From Acidobacteriota bacterium (GTDB taxonomy: Bacteria > Acidobacteriota > Terriglobia > 2-12-FULL-54-10), in contig JACPPJ010000080.1 in NCBI GenBank assembly GCA_016191085.1, forward strand, positions 1 through 64,000: a DNA stretch of 64,000 bases. Direction: 5' to 3'. The translations under genes and the position numbers were made by a program. A model generated the notes under the pieces. The model searched no databases. It was not told where the DNA came from and saw nothing but the letters and a program-made list of their open reading frames with translations. This document shows, piece after piece, positions 45,021 to 54,139 of this stretch (its first letter is position 1; each line of letters starts with the position of its first letter).

Positions 45021-45479
45021 ATGCCATCCGCGAACAATAAGCCACGCGACCCAAAACAGATTCGCGTGCTGATGATTGACGATAATCCAGGCGATGTTGA
45101 CCTGATCCGCGACGCGCTAAGTCAGTCATTATCCGATATTAGTTTCCATCTCTCGGAAGCGTCCGACCTCCGCGGCGGACTGGCGCTGGCGCGGCAGGAA
45201 ACGGCAGATGTGATCCTGCTTGACCTCGGCTTACCGGACACTCATTACATGGAAACTCTGCAAGAGGCATTCCGCGCGGTTCCTTGGATTCCCATTATCG
45301 TGCTCTCCGGCCACGCCGAGACTCAGACCATCCTCGCTGCCGTTCGGGAAGGCGCGCGTGATTATCTAGTCAAGGACAAGATCGACGCCCTTTTCCTACA
45401 GCAGGCGATCATTCGCCAAGTCGAATGGCGCCGGAGAATCCAGAAGTACCGCGACCTCGCCATCCGAATTGACCGTTAA
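45021..45479 (+). CDS. Response regulator (receiver domain only)
   Basis: A 152-residue receiver, last gene of the operon, starting three bases after the previous stop. VLMIDDNPGDVDLIRDAL, ADVILLDLGLPDTHYMETL, IIVLSGHAET and RDYLVKDKID are the conserved elements. It has a basic C-terminal helix (QVEWRRRIQKYRDLAIRIDR). It most resembles the preceding regulator, suggesting duplication. Confidence 0.92.
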   Translation: MPSANNKPRDPKQIRVLMIDDNPGDVDLIRDALSQSLSDISFHLSEASDLRGGLALARQETADVILLDLGLPDTHYMETLQEAFRAVPWIPIIVLSGHAETQTILAAVREGARDYLVKDKIDALFLQQAIIRQVEWRRRIQKYRDLAIRIDR

Positions 45480-45560
45480 CTCCGCAGGCGAACCGGGATG
45501 ATGGTCCAAGCCGCTTGATTTTTTCCTTCACGGCGCGCGCAGAGTGCGCGCGCGGCCACC

Positions 45561-45719
45561 TCAGAATAAAAGCTTCAGCCCGAACTGAATCTGTCGCGCT
45601 GGCGTAACGGTGTTGGTGATCCTCCCGGCTACAGCGGAATATCCACCAAAGGTCGTAAATGCGGTGTTGGTCGGCTGGCCGAAATTGGCGTGATTTAGAG
45701 CGTTAAATACCTCCGCGCG
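45561..45719 (-). pseudogene. C-terminal fragment of an Oar-like TonB-dependent receptor
   Basis: The 52 residues RAEVFNALNHANFGQPTNTA through RQIQFGLKLLF, ending with Phe, match the last strands of acidobacterial Oar-like carboxypeptidase-regulatory TonB receptors. Here they are fused in frame behind a truncated transposase, so the rest of the receptor gene has been lost. It is a relic of an insertion followed by a deletion. Confidence 0.8.
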
Positions 45720-46605
45720 GGGAACCTCCCGCAACTTTCGGCCCGGCGAACGCTTCTCCGGGCACAGTTGCTCTCGCACCACTACAAACCGTCGTGCCCG
45801 ATCCCAACCCCACAACTGCAACTGAAATTCTCCCACCGCGCAGGTCGCCTCCAGCGCTCGCCACTGCTTTACCTGCGTCGCTTCCCGCTTCAACCATCTC
45901 GTCATCCGGGCCACCACGATGTAGTGCAACCCCACCTCCTCCAGGTATTGAAACAATGCCTGATCCAAAAAACCGGAGTCGGCCCGCACCGCTCGAATCC
46001 ATCCCTTCGCGGGCGGTTTCGCCAACGCCTCCTTCAGAAACTCCACCACCCCGAGCCCCGCCGTTGTGTTCCCGCTCCGCCGCCAGCCGTGCAGCACGAA
46101 ATACGCTTCCCCCAACACCGCCAGCAGCGGATGATGCGACCCACGCCCCGGCTTCCGCGGGTTATACCCTTTCTTCACCCCTTCCTGTTCCCCGTAACGT
46201 TCCAACACCGTCGCGTCCGAGTCCACACTGTATCCCTCCGCACGATGCGGTAAGCGCTCCACCTGGCAGGCCCATAACGGCTCGTAAAACCGCACCATCA
46301 TCCCCTGCGTAAAACGCTTGAACAGATTCCGAATGGTCCCGTCCGTCGGAAACCGCTCCATGCCCAGCAACACGTGCAAGGCCCGGTCCGCCCGTAGCAA
46401 CGCGGTGTGCGCAAACCGTCGCGCCCCAGCCACCACTGCCAGCAGAAACGCCGTGTAGGTCTCCCCCGGATCGATTGGCGTTGGGCGATCGCAGATGCAC
46501 CGGCACATGCTCGCTCACCTGCTGCCGATACCCGATCTTCTCTAGAAACTCAACCAGCACGCTCCACCCTCCGAACGGCGTCACCGCCCGAGCCGTCTGT
46601 CGCAA
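45720..46605 (-). pseudogene. IS1380-type transposase remnant, frameshifted and truncated
   Basis: The N-terminal frame (from about 46605) reads TARAVTPFGGWSVLVEFLEKIGY, the IS1380 opening. It breaks near 46488 after LRSPNA and resumes in the next frame as DPGETYTAFLLAVVAGARRFAHT, then MERFPTDGTIRNLFKRF, YSVDSDATVLERYG (first catalytic Asp) and AVRADSGFLD (second Asp). The C-terminus stops around SPGRKLREVP and joins the receptor tail, so the last catalytic acid is lost. Not active. Confidence 0.82.
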
Positions 46606-46736
46606 AATGACTTTCTTTTCCCCCCATCGCGGTAATTTCTCGATGCACTGTTCCGTTCCTCCGCAGATTGTGTCTAACCAACTTTCAATCTAACGGATTA
46701 GGACAGAACAGTGCTCTCTAATTTCTGATTTCGGGT
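45720..46736 (-). mobile_element. Decayed IS1380-like insertion
   Basis: The remnant transposase plus flanking non-coding sequence lies between a receptor tail (45719) and a truncated response regulator (46737). Both flanking genes are cut at these points. No intact terminal inverted repeat pair or target duplication could be identified, in line with a deletion at the 45.72 kb side. Confidence 0.65.
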
Positions 46737-46898
46737 TCAATCAGGCTGAAGTTTGACTGCTTCCTCCAGGGCTTCCTGGCCATCTGTCGCCGAAGCCACG
46801 CGAAACCCTTCTTCTTTCAGGAAGTGGCCGTACACATCGCGGATGTCCTTGGAGTCATCCACAATTAGAATTAGCTTTTCTGTGTTTTGTCTTGGCAT
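46737..46898 (-). pseudogene. Truncated response regulator receiver
   Basis: ATG 46898 opens MPRQNTEKLILIVDDSKDIR, then DVYGHFLKEEGFRVASATDG, and it stops after EEAVKLQPD, just where the phosphoacceptor strand (VIIMDL) should begin. It closely resembles the intact receiver at 59406-59813 (KDIRDVYGEFLARRGFEVA...QPD). The cut coincides with the edge of the IS1380-like remnant, so insertion probably truncated it. Confidence 0.85.
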
Positions 46899-46947
46899 TC
46901 TAAACCTGTTGCCCTCTCTCCCCGAGAATCACGATGTGCGCTCAGGA

Positions 46948-48620
46948 CTAAGCCGCACATTGAGCGCGTTGGATCGCGGACAACAATGATGTTTCGTTGA
47001 ACGGCTTGTTAACGTGCCCAGCGAAACCTGCTTCCCGCGTCCGTTCATGATCGGCATCGGTCGTGCGTCCCGACAACGCAATCACCGGCGGGTGCAGGGA
47101 GCCTCTGACTCGGCGCAGTTCTTCGACGAACTCGAACCCATCCATACGTGGCATGGCGAGATCACACAAGATCAGATCAGGAGAGGCAGCCTTCAGAACG
47201 TTCAGAGCTTTGCGTCCGTCGCTCGCCGAAATCACCTGAGCGCCCAACTTCCTCAGCAGGAATTCCGTTGCTTCGCGAGCGTCAGCAGAGTCTTCCACCA
47301 GCAGGATAGAAAGACCCCTGAGTGCTGAGGAAAGCTGCGCCGGGACTGCTGGAATTTTGGGGATTTCGATCTCGGGAGCGATTGGAAGGAGCGGCAGCCG
47401 ACCGTAACCTCGGTCCCGAGTCCCAGACCTTCGCTCTTGACCTTGACGTCGCCTCCGTGAAGTTCGACCAAGCTTTTGACTAGGGCCAGCCCGATACCCA
47501 GCCCGGAATGGGACCGCCGCATGCCGTCTTCCTGTTGGCGGAACATTTCAAAGACATGGGGCAGAAACTCGGGTGCAATGCCTTGTCCGTTATCGCGAAA
47601 TTTCACCACCGCATTGCCATCCTCGTCCGCAACGCTCACCTGAATGGCTCCGCCTTCAGGGGTGAACTTCACTGCATTGATCAAAATGTTCGCGAAAACT
47701 TGCTGTAGGCGACCGGCGTCTGCCTGGACCCGTAGGGGCTCGCCCGCTCCCACGAGGTCTAGCCTGATGTGCTTGTTATTCGCCTCTCCTTGGATGTTCT
47801 CAACAGCCGAGCGCAGGACCGCGGAGACATCATGCTCCGCCAATTCAAGATTCATCTTGCTCCTCGCCGTCCGGTTTAGATCCAGAAGATCCTCGATGAG
47901 GCGAAGCTGCAACTTGACGTTGCGGTTGATCATCTCCATTGCGCGGGGAATCTGGCTCGGGTCGTTGTCCGACTTCAGCATGTGGGTCCACACCAGAATG
48001 GGCGTAAGAGGCGTCCGCAACTCGTGCGAGACTACGGCGAGAAATTCATCCTTGGCCCTTGCCGCCTTTTCCAGTTCCACCACGGCCTGTTCGTGCTGTC
48101 GCGTGCGGTAGTTCTCTCTCAGCAGGGCGTCGCCGAGGACTTGCAGCAGCTCGCCATGTACGATCAACCGGCGCCGGGGCACCGGCTTTTGCTCGCGTGC
48201 TACCTGCCAAAGCAGTTCAAATTTGATGCCAGCCTCGTGCGCCAGACGCTGAATCTCCGAGACCTGGGAGAAATCAACAAAGGCATATCCGCCGACAGCC
48301 GCCCCAACTATTTTGCCGTCGAGCACGAGCGACGTTCCGATTACGGCTAAGCCGTAGTACTGGGACACCACTACGGCGGGCCGGGCGTTTGCCTGCTCCG
48401 CAACCTGCGCGAGACCGCGGCGGGCGCATTCGGCAAAAATGCCAGGATCGTATCCTCTCTCGTCGAACAACTGGAAGAAAGGGGTTGGATGGATTGGGCC
48501 GAAGACCACGCGCTCTTCAGCGTCAAACAATTTGACAGTGAGGTGTGTGGCGTCCGCGAATTTCTCCAGCGCGGGCTTCCAGAGATCGGAGCTGAAGAGC
48601 ACGTCGTTCGACGGAATCAT
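46948..48620 (-). pseudogene. Hybrid histidine kinase (PocR-like sensor, kinase, receiver) split by a frameshift
   Basis: Frame one (48620 to about 47400) has a PocR-like ligand domain (WKPALEKFADATHLTVKLFD, residues about 10-160), HisKA (FLAVVSHELRTPLTPILVW) and HATPase_c (NILINAVKFTPEGG, FRDNGQGIAP, SGLGIGLALVKSL), ending TEVTVG. The receiver then continues in another frame from LPLLPIAPEIEIPK to LSILLVEDSADAREAT, LILCDLAMPRMDG and HVNKPFNE, stopping at 46948. One missing G near 47400 explains the break. As drawn, the kinase is intact but severed from its receiver. Confidence 0.85.
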
Positions 48621-48641
48621 CGCGGGAGGTTTCCTTTATTC

Positions 48642-49983
48642 TTATTGGAGCGGGTTGTGGCGCTCGGGCGCGCGAGAAATAAGACCGGTGTAGTTGGAGA
48701 AGGGCGCCTTAGCACGCGCGCCTTGCAGCTCTCTCGGCAACACATGCATACCTTTACCGTTGACGACTTCGCACTCACGAGTGGTCCGATCCACCAAATT
48801 GGCTCGCATCTTCGCTACAGTCAGCCCCTGGCGGAAGCAGTCGCCCGTTTCAACCCAGTTCATTAGAATGATGTTGTCCACAAGTGAACTCATGGGGAAG
48901 CCGCCCATCATCGAAGCCATCCCAAGCATCTCGGGGTTTTCGTGATTGTACACTGCCGCGATCTGGTGCTCCTTCATCAGCGCGACAAGGGCGTGAAAGA
49001 AATCTCGAAATACCCGCCCTTGCGTGCCCAATGCCGAACCGTAGGTAGAGAGGCTGTCAATTACCACGCGCTTTGGTTTGAACTCTTGCACCAATTGTTC
49101 GATATGGTGGAAATGCACGTCGACTTCGATTTCCTGCGGCGGTTCGTATTCCAGACGAACAACACCGCGGTCAATCTCCGGACGAAGATCCGACCCGATG
49201 CTCGCGGCATTGCGCAGCATCTGTTCTACCTGCTCGTCGAGGCTGAGCATCAGGCTGTGTTCGCCGCGCCGCGCTCCTTCCGCAATGAACTGGAGCCCCA
49301 TTACGCTTTTGCCGACCCCGGAAATTCCGGCCACGACGGTTGTGCTGCCCAGGAAGTATCCACCATTAACAATCTCATCGAGCCCCGGAACCCCTGTCGA
49401 GACCCGGGCTGCCGGATCGAACGCAGCGGCGCGATCACGGCTGGCCTTGCGGGGAGCCTGGACACGGCGATACACCTGGACGCCCTGGCCATCGTTGATG
49501 CGGAAGGTGTGGCGGCCCATCTGATAATACTGTCCCCGCGATTTCACAATCTCAAGCGATCGGCTGACGGCCCGAAAGTTATCCTCCATTCTGAGCCGGA
49601 TCACGGTATCCGCAATGGATTCCTCGGGTAGCGAAGCGTGCATGTTTCCGTCGAGCGCAGACGCTTCGACGGCCAGAACGGCCGTGAGGTTTTCGCGTTG
49701 TAGGCCTTCCGTAAGCACATGAAATCCTGATCGCGATTCTTGCACACCACTGCTACCGATCAGTCGCGCCCCGCCATCAATAAACATCCGCCGGGCGCCG
49801 ATGCTGGCAGCCTGTTCGAGGAGGACGCTGTCAGCCTGCTGCAATTCTTGCCGCAACACCTCACGCGTGGTGAACACGATTTTCAAGCGGTTCTGAAGCT
49901 CCAACGCGTGGAGATCCCAGCCGAACCTTTGTGCATCCCGCATGATCTTGTCCGGCGAGAAGCTTTGCCCAGAAAGCCCGTGA
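48642..49983 (-). pseudogene. KaiC-like ATPase lacking its N-terminal half
   Basis: The frame is open to 50021 but native sequence probably begins near 49983 (GQSFSPDKIMRDAQRFGWDL), in the middle of a first KaiC domain whose Walker A is missing. The second domain is complete: STGVPGLDEIVNGGYFLGSTTVVAGISGVGKS (Walker A), LDEQVEQMLRNA and VVIDSLSTYGSAL (Walker B). The missing part is not found on the far side of the mobile unit. The hybrid kinase follows 21 bases downstream, so the two were an operon. Confidence 0.8.
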
Positions 49984-49984
49984 T

Positions 49985-51193
49985 CTAGTGGACTTGTTGG
50001 GCAACTGCCTTTTCTGCCCAAAAAGTCGGCTCAATCCCCAACTCATAAATTGATTGCACGAGCACGCAAAGATTGTGGCAAATCACCTTGCAATAAATCT
50101 CATTGATCTGAGCGGTTGGTTTCTTAGACCTAACCGCCCCGCCGAACTTCGCCTTAATCATCGAAAACGCCGCCTCCACGTTCGACCGCTTGTGATAATG
50201 CTGCAAAAATTCCGTCCGATTGAACTGGTAAAAGTGCCACATCTTGCGCCACAGTTCAGGGCCTTGGCCGGTCGAATTACTCTTGAATGGAATATAAGGC
50301 ACAGCGCCCACGGAACGAATCACGTCCACATTCAACTTCGACAGATACGCTTTGTCAGCAGATATTTCGGAGAGGGTGAATCGCTTCGCCGTGGTTTCCG
50401 CCAAATCTGGAAGGTAGTTTGTGTCGTGGAACATCCCATCCGTTATTTCCGCGCTGGTTACCACATTCGTTTTTACCCCGATCATCAGGTGAGCCTTGAG
50501 CCATTTCGCCTTACTTCGCGTCTTGCCGTATTTCTCATCGTACCAGCGGCTATAGGTGGAGGTGGAGAAACCAGAAGAATCAACCGCGAAGTCGGATTCG
50601 ACGGCCTTCAATGGGCTGGCGCTTTCTTCAACCAAAAGCTTCAAGAGGGGCGTCAGGTTGGGGTTTTCAAGGTAGTTAAAAATGCTGTTATAGTGGGGGG
50701 CCTTAGCCATGTACCCTTGCTCCTGGCATTCGTGCAAATCGCTCATGGCCCGTCGCCCGGACATCGTACTGTAGATTTTCATAACCGCGCTGAAAACAAC
50801 ATCCGACAAGGGGAGCCGGGGCCGTCCGGTTGTTTGCGGGGCATGAACAATTCCGTCGCACAAACCTTTGAGCAATTCAACCAACCGTTCCTTCTCGTTC
50901 GTCTGGGCCATGTTGTAGGCTGGCCAGTTCTGCCCGTAAGTGACACGCATCGTTTTGGTAACGGTCACAGTGCCGTCGTGGTTTGTCTCGCGCCGGATGG
51001 AGAACTCAACAGCATAAATGTGCTTGCACTTCTGTCCGCGCAGTTCATGGTCTGGGCAGGTACAAGTGGCGTCTTCCAAATTGACAACGTATTCGCCGCT
51101 GCCTGCCTGAGAAGGAACAAGCCAGAACCGTCCGGTGTGGTGAATCTTTTTTGTGGCTGCGAGTTCAAGTCCGCGCTGCTCTCTGGATTCCAT
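49985..51193 (-). CDS. DDE transposase with N-terminal SWIM zinc finger
   Basis: From ATG 51193 (AAGGGGG nine bases before it) the protein is 402 residues. A SWIM finger C-x-C-x(n)-C-x-H is in TCTCPDHELRGQKCKHIYAV. A DDE catalytic domain follows: DFAVDSSGFSTSTYSRWYDEKYG (first Asp), SEISADKAYLS (second Asp) and KRSNVEAAFSMIKAKFGG (Glu). All three acids are present, so it may be active. It resembles IS4/IS5-superfamily enzymes, subfamily not assigned. Its last codons overlap the left terminal motif. Confidence 0.88.
   Translation of the reverse strand: MESREQRGLELAATKKIHHTGRFWLVPSQAGSGEYVVNLEDATCTCPDHELRGQKCKHIYAVEFSIRRETNHDGTVTVTKTMRVTYGQNWPAYNMAQTNEKERLVELLKGLCDGIVHAPQTTGRPRLPLSDVVFSAVMKIYSTMSGRRAMSDLHECQEQGYMAKAPHYNSIFNYLENPNLTPLLKLLVEESASPLKAVESDFAVDSSGFSTSTYSRWYDEKYGKTRSKAKWLKAHLMIGVKTNVVTSAEITDGMFHDTNYLPDLAETTAKRFTLSEISADKAYLSKLNVDVIRSVGAVPYIPFKSNSTGQGPELWRKMWHFYQFNRTEFLQHYHKRSNVEAAFSMIKAKFGGAVRSKKPTAQINEIYCKVICHNLCVLVQSIYELGIEPTFWAEKAVAQQVH
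49991..50030. repeat. Left terminal motif pair (inverted)
   Basis: GACTTGTTGGGCA (49991-50003) and TGCCCAAAAAGTC (50015-50027) are inverted copies with one mismatch and an 11-base loop. The right end carries the same 12-bp core ACTTTTTGGGCA twice in direct orientation. The hairpin lies over the last transposase codons. Confidence 0.75.
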
Positions 51194-51227
51194 AATCACA
51201 AGCCCCCTTCTGTTATTACCTGTCGGT

Positions 51228-51305
51228 ATATTACTATAAGGTATATACTCTGTCAAGTATTATTTAAACTATTTTACTTGACAGGATACCGCGTAAGTAT
51301 ATTAT
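51228..51305. promoter_or_regulatory. Mirrored divergent promoters between transposase and restriction genes
   Basis: Plus strand: TTGACA (51278-51283), 16-base spacer, TATTAT (51300-51305). Minus strand: TTGACA (complement of 51251-51256), 17-base spacer, TAATAT (complement of 51228-51233). The -35 boxes face each other inside the inverted repeat TGTCAAGT (51251-51258)/ACTTGACA (51276-51283), 17 bases apart. A regulator bound at the palindrome could control both directions. Confidence 0.75.
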
Positions 51306-51313
51306 CTGTAGGT

Positions 51314-51463
51314 ATGAGCAAAACGACTGTGACCGTCACCCAATATAAATGCGAGCGGTGCAGCCACACATGGCAGCCGCGAATCGCAAATCACAAAGAA
51401 CCAAAGGTGTGCCCGAAATGCAAGAGTCCCTACTGGAATACGCCGCGGCGCAAGAGGTCCTAG
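51314..51463 (+). CDS. Zinc-ribbon microprotein upstream of the restriction gene
   Basis: A 49-residue basic protein with two Cys pairs: YKCERCSHTWQP and KVCPKCKSPYWNTPRRKRS, a rubredoxin-like or zinc-ribbon knuckle pair. The ATG lies only eight bases after the TATTAT box, so the transcript would be leaderless or nearly so. Its end overlaps the start of the nuclease-methylase gene in another frame (46 bases). It could be a control protein or a subunit of the enzyme. A much longer frame extends upstream across the transposase but is antisense and non-coding. Confidence 0.72.
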   Translation: MSKTTVTVTQYKCERCSHTWQPRIANHKEPKVCPKCKSPYWNTPRRKRS

Positions 51464-54096
51464 CGGTGGCTAAGCCGACTATCGACACAGCGCTCCGCTG
51501 TCCCATTCGTGGCATCCTCAACGCCGCCGCTCTAGCCAAGGATGGCCTCACTCCCACGGAAGAAGCGCGGCGGATTGAATTCCTTCACTTTCTCTTGGAG
51601 CGTGATTATCCACCAGACAATATCGCTGTTGAAACCGTCGTTCTCAAGAAACTGGGAGAGTCAGGGAGGAATAAACTCCGCTGTGATGTAATTGCCTACA
51701 AGATTCCAGCGGAAGAACTAGAGCATCTGTCGCTAGAAGATAGGATTGGCCATGCAGTTCTCGTCGCTGAGATCAAGCGAGACTCCAGCAAGAAGGCATC
51801 TGGGATTGAATGCCAATTAGAGCCAGCCATGCGCCAATTGCCCGGTATGCAGGTAATGGGGGCATATTGGGACGACGTTCATCGGCTTCTCTTTGTCAAA
51901 CAACTCATTAAAAAGAACGGGGAACAACATCTTGAAATTATTTCAGATACCCTGTCTAATCTCCCGCGATTTAAAGCGGAATACAAGACTAAGCCACTGA
52001 CATATTCCGACTTGGACAGCACGGCCAATATTGTGAAGGTCCTGTGGGATATCGCAAATGCCATGCGTTCGCACGGAATCAATGATGATCGCACTAGATA
52101 CAAGGAAACCGTAAAGTTGCTGTTGGCTAGATATTGTGATGAAAAGGAAGGGAAGGAATCACCAGACGAGCCCTTAGCACTTCAGGTCTATCCCGGAACC
52201 GATCCGAAATTCACGGATCGCATAAAAGATACCTATGAAACAGCGGCGAGCAGATATAGCAGAGCAAAGACATTATTCAAGCCTGTGCGTATTTCTGAAC
52301 TCCCTGAAGACGCGCTACGGGGTATCGTGCGAACCATACAAGGAATAGAGTTCAGCTCCGCATCAAATGAAACAATGCAGCAGGTATTCATGTCCTTTGT
52401 CCCCGCTGTGTTTAAGAAGAGCCTGGATCAATACTTCACTCCAATCGGTCTTATAAATGCAGTTGTGCAAATGGTAAAAGTAGGTCCAAACGATAAGGCC
52501 GCTGACCCTGGGATGGGAACAGCGGACTTCCTTACAGCCGTCATGGACTATCGAGCAAGGCTCGGAGATAAGGATGCCGATCAGCGTGTTTTTGGGATTG
52601 ATATTGACGCCATGGCCTATGAGTTGGCAGTTGTAAACATGATTTTGAACAAGGACGGTCAGGCTGGGCTGCAATGTGAGGATTCTATTGCTTCTCCTTC
52701 GCTATTCGACAGCGAGATGAATGTGGTGCTGTGTAACCCACCATTCGGAGAAAAGAGCGTTGAAAAACGTTCCTCTGTCCTAAAACACTACGATCTGGGA
52801 CATCGGTGGATCTGTGGTGCCGATGGAAAGTGGTCCAAGACAAAAGATATTTTGCCATATCAGCAACTCGGCATTTTGTTCATTGAACGCAGCTATAAAA
52901 TGCTGGCAAATAAGGGGCGGCTTGGAATCATTCTTCCAGAAGGGTACTTGTGTACGCCAATGTATGGATATATTCGGCAGTGGATTATCGACCACCTTAG
53001 AATTCTTTCTCTCACGGAACTACCACGTCGCATTTTTCTTCGCTCAAACGTGGACCTGCGCTCCAATATTCTGATCGCCCAGAAAGTAAGCGTCCAAGTG
53101 CTGAAGAGTCTCCGGGAAAGTAATTATCCCATCCATACGGAGATGGTCCGAAAAGTTGGTTTTAAGATGGGGAAGGGGTATCAGCCTATATTTGTAAGGG
53201 ACCCAGAAACGGGGCTTGAACTCCGCGATGACAATAATTGCACTATCTCAGATACCGACTTTCGTAGGGTGTGTGATGGCTTTGAGCGCTTCACTGCCGA
53301 GATGCGGTGGAATCAAGGCTCTGGGATTAAGCCACATGGAAAAGTGTGGGATGGGGCGATGATCAGAGACATCACGAGCCACGCTAATCTGGACATGAAG
53401 CCAAGACGATTGATGCCAAAAGCACTGGCAAACGTTAGAACCATACAAGGGAAAACGCATGTCCGACTTGGTGACATTGCTGACGTGGAACAGGGCACCA
53501 TGGACATCTTGAAGGGCAATACCGGAAAGTTGTGGCGACTAGTGGAAGGACTAGATATTCGTGCCGTCGAAGGGTTGGTTGTTCCAGAACATCCGGCTCG
53601 TGCGTGGCAAATTGCCGAGAGGAAATCCAGGATGCTATTTCATCTTCTTCAGGGAGATATTATTGTCGGGTTGGTTCGACCTGAACGAAGGAACATAGGC
53701 GTACTCCTGATAGCCGGGAACGATGTCGTTGGCGCTCCAGACGGGATTGCTGTTGTCCGTACAAAGCCTGAGAACGACAAGAAATATCCGCAGGAGTGGC
53801 TGTTGTCTGCACTCCGATCTGAGGCGTGCAGGCTTCAGTTTTGGACTGAATCTGGGGGCACCAGTTATGGAAAGCTTACAAACGATAACATTCTCGACGT
53901 ACTAATCCCAGTCCCGAGCGAAGCAAAACGCCAAGCAATGGCTGAGAAAGTAAAGATTTGGGCACAGACTACCCGCCTAGCCCTAACGGCATGGGACACA
54001 ATTGGAGCGCCCGCCGATAGGTTCCCCGTTGTCAATTCTCCGAGTTTTGGGTTAGTCGAGTTGACCCCTGGAAGTGAGTTTGAAGACGACGAATAA
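51418..54096 (+). CDS. Fused nuclease, N6-adenine methylase and specificity protein (type IIG-like)
   Basis: The 892-residue protein from ATG 51418 has three parts. Residues about 65-135 form a PD-(D/E)xK-like, HsdR-N-type nuclease region: RCDVIAY (D90), then LVAEIKRD (E118, K120). Residues about 310-620 are an HsdM-like methylase, with motif I DPGMGTADF (D363) and motif IV NPPF (N440). From about residue 670 there is an HsdS-like target-recognition half with LGDIADVEQGT and NDNILDVLIPVPSE. One polypeptide could both cut and modify. ATG 51349 in frame lacks a ribosome site. Confidence 0.85.
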   Translation: MQESLLEYAAAQEVLAVAKPTIDTALRCPIRGILNAAALAKDGLTPTEEARRIEFLHFLLERDYPPDNIAVETVVLKKLGESGRNKLRCDVIAYKIPAEELEHLSLEDRIGHAVLVAEIKRDSSKKASGIECQLEPAMRQLPGMQVMGAYWDDVHRLLFVKQLIKKNGEQHLEIISDTLSNLPRFKAEYKTKPLTYSDLDSTANIVKVLWDIANAMRSHGINDDRTRYKETVKLLLARYCDEKEGKESPDEPLALQVYPGTDPKFTDRIKDTYETAASRYSRAKTLFKPVRISELPEDALRGIVRTIQGIEFSSASNETMQQVFMSFVPAVFKKSLDQYFTPIGLINAVVQMVKVGPNDKAADPGMGTADFLTAVMDYRARLGDKDADQRVFGIDIDAMAYELAVVNMILNKDGQAGLQCEDSIASPSLFDSEMNVVLCNPPFGEKSVEKRSSVLKHYDLGHRWICGADGKWSKTKDILPYQQLGILFIERSYKMLANKGRLGIILPEGYLCTPMYGYIRQWIIDHLRILSLTELPRRIFLRSNVDLRSNILIAQKVSVQVLKSLRESNYPIHTEMVRKVGFKMGKGYQPIFVRDPETGLELRDDNNCTISDTDFRRVCDGFERFTAEMRWNQGSGIKPHGKVWDGAMIRDITSHANLDMKPRRLMPKALANVRTIQGKTHVRLGDIADVEQGTMDILKGNTGKLWRLVEGLDIRAVEGLVVPEHPARAWQIAERKSRMLFHLLQGDIIVGLVRPERRNIGVLLIAGNDVVGAPDGIAVVRTKPENDKKYPQEWLLSALRSEACRLQFWTESGGTSYGKLTNDNILDVLIPVPSEAKRQAMAEKVKIWAQTTRLALTAWDTIGAPADRFPVVNSPSFGLVELTPGSEFEDDE

Positions 54097-54104
54097 CGCC
54101 ATTT

Positions 54105-54136
54105 ACTTTTTGGGCACACCGCCGACTTTTTGGGCA
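54105..54136. repeat. Right terminal motif pair (direct)
   Basis: ACTTTTTGGGCA occurs at 54105-54116 and 54125-54136, 20 bases apart in direct orientation, eight bases after the restriction gene stop. The second copy extends to the 16-bp sequence that is inverted at 50015-50030. These look like transposase binding sites at an element end. Confidence 0.72.
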
Positions 54137-54139
54137 ACT

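Larger units (their letters stand above)
49991..54139. mobile_element. Mobile unit: transposase, zinc ribbon and fused restriction-modification gene
   Basis: A 16-bp perfect inverted pair TGCCCAAAAAGTCGGC (50015-50030 and, inverted, 54121-54136) brackets the transposase and, divergently, the zinc-ribbon and nuclease-methylase genes. The interior is clearly AT-richer than its flanks. The left insertion point cuts a kaiC-like gene. No confident target duplication is seen; CTAG at 49984-49987 and 54138-54141 is a weak candidate. Whether the restriction gene is true cargo or a neighbour caught between end-like motifs cannot be settled from one copy. Confidence 0.7.

Noticed and set aside
45561-46508. 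315-codon frame taken as one chimeric gene
   Set aside because: Its N-terminal part is a transposase lacking both ends and its last 52 residues belong to a TonB receptor; it is a fusion by deletion, not a functional gene.
50054-51313. Long plus-strand frame antisense to the transposase
   Set aside because: Only the last 49 codons (51314-51463) look coding; the rest mirrors the transposase and has no ribosome site.
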